Below, in pieces: positions 23,701-34,134 of a stretch of DNA of 64,000 bases (within the stretch, counting starts at the first letter, position 1; every line of letters starts with the position of its first letter). A program made the translations under genes and the position numbers. The notes under the pieces were generated by a model. The model searched no databases, was not told the DNA's origin, and was given only the letters and a program-made list of their open reading frames with translations. The DNA is from Apostichopus japonicus (taxonomy: Eukaryota; Echinodermata; Holothuroidea; Aspidochirotida; Stichopodidae), in contig NC_092572.1 of assembly GCF_037975245.1 (NCBI RefSeq), forward strand, positions 7,765,501 to 7,829,500, in the 5' to 3' direction.

Positions 23701-24560
23701 CTGTTTTCATGTTGTAACTGGCTATTAATGATTCTAAGAGATCCATTGACGGTTAACTCAAATTCCCCTTTCTGGTATTCGCTGCCACCTGATATGCCAT
23801 CTACGAGTGATAACAAAGGAACGGTGCTCGTTGTTAATCCTTTGTACCAATACAAGTCGTAGTTGGAGCCTAAAACATGGCATGGAAGCTCAAACGACTT
23901 TCCCATTTCTGCAGAACACTTGGGCTGACACTGAACATTGCTTGCATCTGTTAAGAAAACATAATATTTCATATACTTTATTTACATATTAACGGAATGA
24001 GACTCGGTGTTTTTAAAACAAATAGTTGATATATGCTAATTCAATAGTATCTTATAGAATGCAATCGACAGTGAAGATTGATTAAACAATCGTTAATCTG
24101 TAACTTTTAAAACATGAATTTGTTCCGTTGACCGGTGAATATAGAGCACTTCTTTATTTATGCTTTTGTATATATTACTTTACACATATCATATTTTATT
24201 CAGACTATTTTCCGATTATGTCTTGAATAGCTGTTATCGTTTAAAAAACAAGCAATTGTGCAGTTTTTAGTAATATTGGAAATCACAAAGAGGCGATTGT
24301 TCAGACTGGGGTTTAAGTTTATATTCAGTAGCCTCTTTCCTTCCATCATTCTTCCCAAACAGTTCGGAAACATTGTTTTTTTTTTTCCTACTTTGAAATC
24401 CTCTTGACGCCACTGATCAGAGATCAATTGCCATGCAGTCATTACTTTGATATATATGGTAAGCATTAACAAATTAATTCTTATTTGTCTTACCTCCAAC
24501 ATATATAAATGACATTATTAGAACTAAGATCGCAACTGTCTGGTGTATCAAGTCCATCAT
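17630..24560 (-). CDS. NLR1: signal peptide-Ig-Ig-TM-NACHT-LRR receptor (spliced, 9 exons)
   Basis: Minus-strand coding exons: 24560-24494 signal, 23947-23633 Ig1, 23461-23120 Ig2, 22561-22424 TM, 21184-21147, 21048-20982, 20488-18423 NACHT, 18050-17881 LRR-like, 17723-17630 end (TGA). All junctions are AG/GT and phases join without a stop (1,1,1,1,0,1,0,2), giving 3297 nt or 1098 residues. Predicted topology: secretory signal (1-22), Ig1 (about 23-127), Ig2 (128-241), TM (about 262-283) followed by YRRR, Lys/Pro linker (288-322), NACHT with Walker A GYGKTT near 398-403 and Walker B LLDGLDEL near 477-484, an acidic insert of ~120 residues, winged/helical region with HEFFQEFLAAQYV, one LRR-like segment. 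The ectodomain would be outside the cell and the ATPase in the cytosol. NLRs normally lack signal peptide, Ig and TM. There is no intact Death or CARD. Joining of exons is by eye; transcripts would settle it. Confidence 0.83.
17758..17784. repeat. (TA)n tract in NLR1 last intron
   Basis: Short AT/TA run directly upstream of the terminal NLR1 exon. The same interval is contracted in NLR2. Confidence 0.8.
17881..18050 (-). CDS. NLR1 exon: LRR-like segment
   Basis: 170 nt, phase 0 to 2, bounded by ccaacag and gtaagaat. Leucine spacing (LPSLKILIFLEMNINENQF) suggests one or two degenerate leucine-rich repeats, far fewer than in typical NLRs. Confidence 0.7.
18423..20488 (-). CDS. NLR1 exon: NACHT ATPase and helical region
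   Basis: 2066 nt, phase 1 to 0, open throughout. Walker A (ADLGYGKTTYTQ), Walker B (VLLDGLDEL), a TSRE sensor-1-like segment (VWVTSREVDDMK), a long hydrophilic insert rich in Glu/Asn/Lys, then SETPLLLIMIVHI and FFQEFLAAQYV, both typical of the NACHT C-terminal helical/winged-helix part of NLRs. NLR2 has exactly the same exon length. Confidence 0.93.
20982..21048 (-). CDS. NLR1 exon: Lys/Pro-rich linker
   Basis: 67 nt between ttcttacag and gtatgag; encodes alternating Lys-Pro (TKPKPKPKPKKKSLE) and enters the NACHT exon in phase 1. The NLR2 equivalent is 43 nt, 24 nt shorter, again in frame. Confidence 0.7.
21147..21184 (-). CDS. NLR1 exon: short juxtamembrane linker
   Basis: 38 nt between tttatttag and gtaagaag; reads GTYTQIATRVPYV and changes phase from 1 to 0. 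The NLR2 equivalent is 26 nt, a 12-nt difference that keeps the frame. Confidence 0.65.
22424..22561 (-). CDS. NLR1 exon: stalk and transmembrane helix
   Basis: 138 nt, phase 1 to 1. Pro/Ser-rich stalk, then about 22 hydrophobic residues (WPFVVIGIVIVLVVLVLF...) and a basic stop-transfer YRRR. Confidence 0.85.
23120..23461 (-). CDS. NLR1 exon: Ig-like domain 2
   Basis: 342 nt, phase 1 to 1. Canonical C-W-C pattern: SLTCYVNG, VDWIV, ATFRCIAS. Additional Cys-rich start (PCPLIDACGSTCTGC). Same length in NLR2. Confidence 0.82.
23633..23947 (-). CDS. NLR1 exon: Ig-like domain 1
   Basis: 315 nt, phase 1 to 1. Shows ELPCHV (first Ig Cys), YDLYWYKG (core Trp) and a Y-containing F/G strand (SYTLTAYFEN). 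The second canonical Cys is absent. Extra cysteines sit at the start (VQCQPKC). Confidence 0.8.
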
Positions 24561-24583
24561 GTTCTTGAAGTATCAAACGATCA
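24494..24583 (-). CDS. NLR1 exon: signal peptide
   Basis: Acceptor tacacag/tgatc, double ATG at 24560-24555, hydrophobic core (VAILVLIMSFIYVG), phase 1 donor ggag/gtaaga. The first of the two Mets is taken as start. The acceptor in front of the ATG implies an upstream non-coding exon. Confidence 0.8.
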
Positions 24584-25181
24584 CTGTGTATTTAGAAGAT
24601 AACAATATATATATATATATATTATTAAGACAATTACAACAATTTACAATCATATTTAATAAACAATGACCATTTATTTATTAATGAAGTAGTCGTCGGG
24701 AAATTAGTAGAAGGATTACGTTCCTGTCCGTATTCTCTTTCCTTATTTCAAAGTTTTAATGACTGTTTCAATGAACTAATGTTATAGGCCTCAAATTTTT
24801 GAGTTACTGCAAAATTGAAAGTAAGATCTTAATAAGAATACATAGTTCTAAGCTCACAAAGATTCAAGTTATCTTCAAAAGAAAAGTCACGTGATACAGG
24901 GGCCTATACGGGGCCTATTTTAAGCTCCTTCAATTGACATGTTTAGAATATTTGTTACCAATGTGTGTCAAGCAAAATGGCGTCGGGGTTTCATTCATTT
25001 ATGATATGTTTCTTACAAGATGCAAAAACAATCGACAGTGTTTTGGTCGAATTATTATAATGTATGCAACAACAGATAAACACCAAACATTTTAGTCCAC
25101 ACATACGGTTGACTTCAATCATGTCTATTTTAATATACTTAACAAGTAGAAAAAGCGTATATAAACTGCCTCTCTTTTTAG

Positions 25182-27213
25182 TAAATACGCATGACGGATA
25201 CCAAACTACATTAGCAATTTGCTAAAAAACAGTAGAATATTTTAATACAGTTGCGCTACGTACACAAAAGTGGAAAACAAAGATGTAAAATGGTTTGCAA
25301 ATACATTGTCAGGTAAATTGACATACGTTTAGTTTCGTCTCAGCTAAAGTTGAGCTGTATCAACAAAAGCAAATTAGATTTTCGATATAAATGTTAAGCA
25401 CAATAAAAGCACCATCGCCTAATAACCTGTAACTGTGACTGTAAAGTGAAGCTGATATTCCAATGCCTAACTTCCTAGTAAACTGACAACCAACCATCGA
25501 AACATTTTCTATTGATTTAATTTTCTGAAGGATCAGCTACGATGAAAGGTGCACTAGAAATACTCCTAAACTCTCTTCGGGCATATTCCAGTACCAAATG
25601 TTAATTTGCATCTCCATCGACAACTAAAGTGTTTCACCAATTAGTTATTTTTTGCCCAACGAATCATTTAGTTATTTGCTGCGTTAAAGAGGGGTAGGGC
25701 GACGCCTGACCCCCCCCCCCCCACTCCCGACACACACTTCCAGAGCACCAACTTACACGATGTAGTATTTGCTTTTATGTTGTTTGATTTGTTATGAGCA
25801 GTTTTGTGGATTTGTAGAGGAAATCCTGATGACGTCCCTTGCGACGTCAACGGGCACTGGAAATTAAGACTCAATATAAGGAAGTAAGAACTGAAAGAAC
25901 TGATATATTTTGTATAAAATATGAGTAAAGGATTGCGTTTTTCCTTCGGGTCGAAAGGTACAACAACTAAAATGTCAACGTTTCAGGTGCCATCATCTGA
26001 AGTACTTACAAATATCCACATTCTCCCTCCCCTTCCCACCAGTTACGTATATTGGACCATATAAGTGCACCTGGTGTATCTGGTTTACTACGATAACAAC
26101 CCACAGCAATCGTCTTTATCAAAATACAGCTACTTGACGTCACATTACATTCTTGCGATATGTACTAATACAAGGGTAAAGCTTATGTTATACTAGCATA
26201 TCAACACATAAAGGGGTGTGGTATAACAAAAAAATTCCCTTGCTTTGGTAAAGGGAAGTTTAAGATTACTTATATTGTAACATTTCTATGTCTGCAATCT
26301 TTAAAGTTTTACTTTTCCTATCAATGTATTAATGCTGAATAAAAAAATATATATAAAAAATACCTCTGTTTCACAACAATAAGAACCTCGCAGAAATTCA
26401 TCTGCATCAACATATCCTTAATATTTTCTATATAGTTCAATATGACGTACGTAATTAATGTCACTCAGACATAATTGAAGATCATTCCTTTGTTATTCAG
26501 TTGCCTTACTCAAATATTTCTTTATGGCTTTTCGTCCTGCCTAAGTTCTGTCACCCAGCATTGTGCCTAAAGAAAATTCTTCTCTCTAATAGTAGACAGT
26601 TTAAGCTCTATGGTAACTGTCCTTTGACCGCAGTTATGAGAAAGGTTGAAGAACTCATGAAAAAGGTAACCTTATTCGAAACATTTCTGAGGAAAATATG
26701 GAAAAAATATTGGAAATGTAGTGGTGGGACCGAGCTGAATTAAATGTAGTAGCTTAACTTTTATACTAAATCTCGATCTGATGGAAATGTATGTGAAGTC
26801 AGAGAAATGGCCGCCTTAAGTGCAAATGGTTCATGTTGGTATATCTATTGAATTTATGCTCCTGTGAGTACCATTTATTCTATTTCGTGAACTGCTTGAC
26901 ATACATAACTTTGCAGTTTCTACTTCAACAGGAACGTCCATCCATTGCTTGCATCGCTCCCTAGACAATTTCCATGCAAGAATAGTATCAAGCTAACGTT
27001 GCATGGGGATACGCCGAATCTGAAACCATTGTCTGTATAATTTTAACTTGCGGTATGCAGACTTACAAGATAAGATTACTGTATATATTAGTTTGGGCTC
27101 TACAGTATTTACAATACTTCTAATATCAGGTAAGGCGATAATCATTATCTTCTTGACATGTACACGCACTCGTATTGGGACAAAGGTCAATGGCAACTGA
27201 TAAAGTTGAAGCT
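25182..27213 (+). pseudogene. K2-B: kinase-like gene relic with an intact catalytic-loop exon
   Basis: Exon 26546-26665 (exactly 120 nt, phase 0 to 0, cctaag acceptor, gtaacc donor) is open and aligns codon for codon with the Kin catalytic-loop exon. HRDLAARN corresponds to HPALCLKK and the DFG region reads YGNC, so the catalytic Asp, Asn and DFG motif are gone. The N-lobe exon (25182-25312) and alphaC exon (from 25531) carry stops. The APE exon (from 26932) reads IACIAP then TAG. A tentative next exon at 27135-27213 starts GDNHYLLD. The gene is dead overall but shows that the HPA loop is shared by the K2 and Kin lineages. Confidence 0.62.
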
Positions 27214-27214
27214 A

Positions 27215-29650
27215 TATATTATCATGCTGAAGATCACATGTGTTAAAACATAAAGGCCTTCTTTATATTATCATAGGAAGAGAAATGGGAATAAATTAAC
27301 AAGAGAAATATCTAACTTGATTTCTTTATCTTAACCGAAATTCCATTTGCAAGGGTACAACAATCACCACAATCTCGTTGTTGTCCTGGAGCTGTATAGG
27401 ATATATTACATTTTTACTTTGAACATTTTGCAGAGTTGATAAAGCTTAAGAAACATTGCGTTGCCTTCTTTTGAACAAAATCTGCCTGCCTTTAGTGAAA
27501 CCAAAAGGAACTCCTTTTACTCGTGTTCTATCTTCTCACAGATTATTCATGCCATATGTGTAATGTGAATTAATATTTGAAAATGTGGAACGAAAAGGGG
27601 CATGTCATACCGGTATGATTTAAAACCGATATTTATGAGGGGCAGTAAAGTGCCCCTCCCGTGTACCTTCCCATCATACCATTCCTTCCCACCACAACCC
27701 CATACCATGACATCATAAATGGATTCGCTGCAGAGTCAGCTACCCCGAAAACTTTAAAGAACAAAATTAAAAAGGAATCTTCACGTAATTATACGATGAC
27801 GATTTTTTATTGAACGTGGTGTTACAGATAGTTAGGGCTTTTTAGCCTACTAGTCATTAGTATTTCAGTTTTTTTTCACATGTATGGTAATATGTTATCT
27901 TCTTGGAATACCAGTAAAGGGAGCTACCTAAGTTTAGTACGATAGCAATTAATGTAATACATATGATATCAAAATAAGCACAGGTAAGAATTGTAATTGA
28001 TACTGCCACAGCTCCTTAATATAGGTCTAATTAGTTAACATGTTTAGATTTGAACTTCTCTGAAGGATTTTGGCAAATGTAGTAAGATATTAAATTTACC
28101 GGAAACGCACTATACTTACTACCAAAGAAATGCAGAGGTGCATCTTGCTTTCTTTGGCTCACCACTGGCTTTTCATTAAGGATAACGGTAAAATAAGCAA
28201 AATGAAATACACCTGTGATATGAAATCAAGAAGCTTGCAATGCAACTTTAACAGGAAAGAAAATCAACAGGAGATATCGTTAATTTTGAATGATTTGTGA
28301 GGTCAGGTAACATTTTCCTTGGCTCTTTGTCAATTTGGCTCTGGTTCTCGAAGCCTCTGACGACGACAGGATGTTATACATTATTGGAAAGTGTGTCTTG
28401 TTTCGAAGTAGTAACGTTACCACATATGGTATTTAACATCGTACGTTAAAACTACATGTACTTTGGTTATTTCCATGTATAGCGGGAACAACCACCGTTA
28501 CCCACCGAAAGGAACCAAGACACAGCCGAATCTAACCCAGTGACCGATGTAGAGGAATCTGCTCATTCGACGCCATGCTTCGTCCTCGAGTCAAAGTTTC
28601 AAACTAATGATTATGTCTAGTTAACCTAATCAGACATGATCATAGCATTAATTACAATGTGACAGTTTACTACAGAAACTTTAGAACGCTGCAGCGAGTA
28701 ATCGTTCTATTAACTTGGCACACTAAGCGTTCAAGGCCTGCCAAAGCCTAGACAGAAATTTTCAACTGGCAAGTCCTACAATACCACATGATAGTTTAGG
28801 TATTGTCTTGCCATGGCACTTGAAAATGTCCATATAATGACCGTTTATATTCTGAACTAGAAGATGAGCAAGCTTAGCATACTCAACCCCAACCTTTCCG
28901 TCTGCTCGTACGGAGTAATATCAACAATTAACTAAAGAATTTCGTTTGGAAAATGGTTTAGCCTATAGACTAGCATCTTCAGACCTTATTTTCACACCAG
29001 CTGTACTTTGATTTATGCTCTTTCACATGAATGCAGAAAAGCAATAATGGTTGCTGATAATATGCCATCGAGCGGATGGATATTAATCTTATCATGGCAT
29101 GGTACCTATATATATATATATATATATAAGAGTAGTTCCCTGCAATGACGCAATAGACCTACTCGTCTTAATACTTACGTTACTGATACAATGATTACTG
29201 CATATCTTACATTCTATGCAAGGATGATTTACATACTACGTGTTAAACAGCAAGTATATTGAAACGAAAGTATATATTTATCTTAGGTAACCTGTTCAAA
29301 GTACACACTAAAGATACTCGAACTCACGATTAGATTAACAATGTATGTGTGCTTATACAACAGCAATTGTTTCAATAGCGTCTGCTTACGGCTACACACC
29401 ATTTTACACCGTGTAGGCCCTATGGTGATATGATCAATTAGAGAGCCAGCCGGGAGACTCCTCTCATTTCTTACTGATTGGAAAGGAGGGAAATATGGAG
29501 GTTAGGCATAGTCCCAGGTGCCGGGGTTAGCATGTAGGCTGGACAAAATATGGAGGAAACTAGGAATACACACATATACGCAGTTGTTTTCCCGTATGTT
29601 CCGGCTCTCAGTCGCATTCACACCACAACCATTACACAAGTTAACCTATA
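27215..29650. other. Intergenic copy-B sequence, no gene seen
   Basis: Parallels 3600-6300 and 58750-61460. Holds the copy of the acidic-tail candidate (28480-28580) and a short TA run at 29106-29128. No other supported feature. Confidence 0.4.
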
Positions 29651-29689
29651 TTTGTGTAGCCTATAGGCTAGACATATGAAACCATAACT

Positions 29690-29900
29690 ATGGTAATCCA
29701 GGTTTATCGGTCGATAATCCTGAATTGTCACCGATAAACCTATATTTCAGTTGATAATTCATGTTTATATAACTTACTTTGATTAACCTGGATTTATCAA
29801 TTGAAAATCTCGAATTTTCGGTTGAGATTCCTAATTTTATTCCAGTATCTAAGTTTACTGGTCGAAAATCCTGGTTTATCAGCAAAATTTTCTCCATTAA
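29690..29900. repeat. 21-bp degenerate minisatellite
   Basis: About nine imperfect units of roughly 21 bp, consensus near AATCCTGGTTTATCGGTTGAT. Because 21 is a multiple of three, the array stays open in translation, which is not evidence of a gene. Confidence 0.65.
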
Positions 29901-30183
29901 TCGATTGAGTATTTTGACAGTTCGTCCTAACGACACTGGTCTATAAATAGCGCTGTCTGACCAGCTTTAGCAGTCTCTATTCCATTACAGTAAATAGGCC
30001 TATATGATCGTGCGTGCTTGATAATATTATGATTATGTTCTCGTTCCCAGTTTGCCTGTAGTTTTGCGATATAAAAAGGCAGACGCCTGCTAAGTGAAAT
30101 ATGACAAAATATACAATGCAGAAGCACTTACAGAGTTTATAATAATTGAAATCATCATGTTTCCTCTAAAAATATAACTTACC

Positions 30184-30290
30184 CTTTAGAAAATGGCTCC
30201 TGTGAATTCACTTGTATTCCAACACATCGTGTACGTTACAAAGTATTCAAAATGGCGACGACGGCGTCTTTTGACATTATTGCACAATAG
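30184..30290 (-). promoter_or_regulatory. Putative non-coding first exon / promoter region of NLR1
   Basis: On the minus strand a conserved block containing aatggcgacgacggcgtc in plus orientation ends at a strong donor (aagg/gtaagtta, exon end 30183-30184). The equivalent is conserved at 61979-62090. The NLR signal exon begins with an acceptor and needs an upstream 5'UTR exon; this is the best candidate, though 5.6 kb away. Exact start unknown. Confidence 0.33.
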
Positions 30291-30689
30291 GGGAATTCCG
30301 GTAGCGGTCGCACTTCTATTATCAGTAAAACAGGATCAAATTTAAGTTTGAATGTACATCAATTGACGTATCGTGTCGGGCAAGTGAAACATGTCTCGCT
30401 GAAATAAAGAATATGGTACCCACTTAGACAATGCAGTCTGTATTTTTGGTTAGGTGTCTTTTAGGAGAATTTGTAAATTCAACAATGCATAACTAATAGG
30501 CTTACGTGTTTTCTTCTTTTCTTTTCTATAAACATTTTAGACAAATATGCACATATATTGTATGTAACGTAGGCTATGATATTGTCTACCTCCATTTGTC
30601 TACCTCGTTACGCAGGCTACATTAGTTGATGCTTTTGCTGCTGCCATTCCGTAACTAATTAAAAAAGGTAAAAAAAAAATACTACTAAC

Positions 30690-31105
30690 TCGTTTACTAC
30701 CATTGAATATTATTATACTGTTATATATGATAAAAAAAATATGCTTAATAATACATGCCTTACCTTAAAAATATAATATATATTATATACTTTATATGTA
30801 GATATACTTTATAATCTATGTTATACAAAATAAATTATATATTATATTATATACTGTAATATACTATGTACTATTCACTATATACTATAATATGTAGTAT
30901 ACACTTCATAAAAAATACATAACTATATGTTTAAAATACTTTATCAAATATAATATGATATATACCTTATACGGTATTATATATATTATGTAATACAAAC
31001 ATATATTTGTATCTATTATATACATATCATTAATAATATACACTAAACAATATATGCTATACACAATACATTATATACAAAGTAATACCATATACAATTA
31101 TATAC
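30690..31105. repeat. AT-rich low-complexity block
   Basis: About 400 bp of nearly pure A/T with imperfect TATAT/ATTATA motifs. No coding signal. Confidence 0.8.
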
Positions 31106-31106
31106 A

Positions 31107-31250
31107 ATCTACTGTTCTGTCGCTGCACCTGATCTATGGAACCGGCTACCTTCCGAAATTTGCATAATCACATGCTTTACCTCCTTAAATCACGCCTAAA
31201 AACGCATCTCTTTCACAAGCACTATGACGGTTTTCAAGTTTTGATTATTT
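31107..31250 (+). mobile_element. 3' end relic of a non-LTR retrotransposon reverse transcriptase
   Basis: Translation shows SVAAPDLWNRLPSEI followed, after a 1-nt frameshift, by LKSRLKTHLFHKHYD and a stop. The pattern 'S-A-A-x-x-L-W-N-x-L-P ... F-K-x-x-L-K-T-H-L-F' is the usual C-terminus of CR1/Jockey-like LINE polyproteins. Only the last ~45 codons remain. Confidence 0.75.
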
Positions 31251-31259
31251 AAGGATTAG

Positions 31260-32050
31260 TTGGTTTTTAAGATACATTTTTATTTTACTGGATAATTATC
31301 TTTTCATGATTTAAGTAGTAGACAGATCGTTTTATAACTTTTATGTTTTATCGGTACTTATTATCCTTTTTTTAAACTTATATTTATCAAAGGAGAAAGT
31401 ACTGCATAAACTGTGTAGGTGAAGATAGGTTGAAATTGCAGTTTAGTACCTTCTCACCTTCTTTGGTTCGAAACATTAACATGTCAATTATTGACCGAGA
31501 ACGCAACCTTGATGTACAGGAAGAGTGTAGCAAGTATTATCACATTCATGACAAATTGTGCATTGCACATCATCACTTGGTCTGGGCTAGCCAAGCCAAG
31601 CTGATTGTGGCTAAGAAAGTATTCTTACTACATACTGAGTCCAGGTATTGACCGTGGGAGACAATATTCATGTCCAAAGTCAAACGTGAATAGTTGATGT
31701 TAAATCTGAGGTGCATGGTGTTTTAAGGTTCTAAGATGTTGACAAACTTTATGTTGGTTTATGAGAAGCTTACTCAGATGATTACCGCTCTTAAGAACGA
31801 ATAATAATTAATCCGGTATCACACTTCAAAATAGTGCTTTAAAAAATAGTTAAATTGCTTTAAAACTAATACAAAGATGTATAGCAATTTTTGAACACAG
31901 GAAGCTTGATATTCTAAAGAGAGTAACTTCAGAACCTTCAAAACTGACACACAAATTTGAGCACAAAATGACTCCCTGAGAAGATCCAATAGTTACCTGC
32001 TATACAACCCAACAGACCCCCACTCCTCAGCATCGCTAAAAGCTTGCTTG
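31260..32050. other. Spacer, no gene seen
   Basis: AT-rich unique sequence between the LINE relic and the TA tract. One 73-codon frame at 31430-31651 has no recognisable motif or splice context. Confidence 0.4.
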
Positions 32051-32051
32051 G

Positions 32052-32275
<224 letters not shown>

Positions 32276-32279
32276 TGCA

Positions 32280-34130
32280 ATTTAGATATCTATTTTAATA
32301 GTTTGTGAATTTTCCTACTCAACTGTTATATTATGTGACAGTTTTTTGCTATGTACATGCCACCAAGCAAGACTTTAGTTAATTATCACATGATATCAAC
32401 TATGGAACCCTTAAACAGACTATTAACCATTAATCTCTTTAATTCAATAAACAATTAAACCGATTGCAAATACTTAATCACTTGTTTGTTTTCTTTGTAA
32501 TAAAGAAATGAAATATATCACAACTCCTTCATTTAACACGATAGATGCTAAATTCTCTAACTTCCCTAAGTAATAAATATGTTACCTATCAACTGAATTG
32601 TTTCCTAAATATATTTCGAAAAAAATCACATATGTTTTTTTTCTAAACTAACAAAGTTTTTCATGCATCTGCTTCTTTGTGCTTTACCTTTTGTTATCCA
32701 TACACATAATTACACTGAGTAGGCTGTAAATACTTACAGCAATGACTTCCTGTCAGCATGTATTCGCTTATCTAGTATACTCTCAGGAATTGCCAAAATA
32801 ACTGTCCTTTTTTGTTTATACGTTATAGAACCTGAGTCTTCTTCGGTGGTAATTTTTTTTGTTTCTCTACATCTTTGTTATTTCAGTATCTTTTTCTTTC
32901 TTTCTGTTATATGCATTTTATGTTAATCATGTACACCAGACACATGTGTAGTTTGCTTCATACATTTGAATATCTATGTCACTTAACGCCAAAGAATATG
33001 ATATAAGGGTACCTTACTTCATGGATAAGTAACATTTCATCAATAATTAATACTTAATTAACATTACTTTCACTGCCCTGTATCCACGAGTATTACTACT
33101 TTCCTGATCATTATTAAAAATGACTTCAATACTGGCTTAATTATATTGTAACTCAGAACATAGTTTAACCGAATTGTTTCTACACATCCCATAACCCTCT
33201 AATTGAGGGGGTTACTAGAAAATATTTACATACACTTGTAAATACTTACAACACATTGAGGGTATATTAACAAGTTCCATCGAATAGCAAAATTGAAATT
33301 TCCTGTTGAGTTTGTAAAAATGTTAATTAGAACATGGCTTCTTTCCTTTCGTTACCAAAATTGCTAATAAAAATTAAACTTTATTTTCCACTATGTTAAC
33401 ATCTTGTCATAAAACAATCATATTCTATTCATTGACAATTTGAAGATAAACCAAGTAACTAATCAATTTATTAACACCCTTGTCTTACTAAAAGGTGACT
33501 GTTTGCATAAAATTAATTTTGATATGTCGCAGAATGTTAGCACATATCTGCAATCAGTCTATGATGTATTTGTTTATTATTTCTTTTTATTTTGAGAAGT
33601 GTTAATTTTAATGTCCGATCAGGCTCATCACTTAAATCACTTAAAGTGGTTGGACTGCTTATACTGACCGACACAAACTATTGGATCAGTTCATCCGATG
33701 AAATGTAAGAGCCTAAAGATAACCATGAGTCAAATCATGACGTCATAGAAATATGATAACAATGTACTACAGATTAATTAATGTGGCCATATGCTACCGC
33801 GACATTCAAATGTAAAGATCACGATGAATATCACTGACATGTTTGGTATGAAAACCCAAACACTTACGGCATATGAATAACAGCTTAAGAACCATGAGTG
33901 CGATTCAAATATTCGTTCCTAAAAACAATCGATAGACTGTCTTTATTTGACAGTTTTGTTTTAATCGAAGTTTGGATTTTCGCATCCGAGTTGACTCTCG
34001 GTGTGGCGTCTATACTAGAGTCTTTCACAATTGAATAAGGAATCAAGGATTATTGGGTATTGCTTGTAAGTCTTATATTATTTACAAATTTCTGAATATA
34101 CTGAATATTTACTTTTGACTATTTACTTTT
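32280..34130. other. Spacer, nothing recognised
   Basis: About 1.85 kb of AT-rich single-copy sequence with no open frame of note, no repeat shared with other parts of the window and no RNA gene visible. Confidence 0.45.
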
Positions 34131-34134
34131 GAAT

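Larger units (their letters stand above)
24200..30580. repeat. Segmental duplication copy B (older, diverged copy of A and C)
   Basis: Collinear with 1-6380 and 55195-62330 but with many substitutions and indels, clearly older than the A/C pair. It includes the NLR1 signal exon, the K2-B relic, the 21-bp minisatellite and the putative NLR first exon. Homology fades out at about 30580. Confidence 0.85.

Noticed and set aside
22424-24560. Treating the Ig-TM exons as a separate cell-surface receptor gene upstream of a cytosolic NLR
   Set aside because: Phases continue through two linker exons into NACHT in both copies, the TM exon has no stop or 3' end, and no start or promoter-like context precedes the NACHT exon. 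Transcripts are still needed.
29688-29936. 82-codon minus-strand frame with heptad-like repeats
   Set aside because: Product of the 21-bp minisatellite; no splice or start context.
31430-31651. 73-codon frame near the LINE relic
   Set aside because: No similarity to retrotransposon proteins or other motif that I can recognise.
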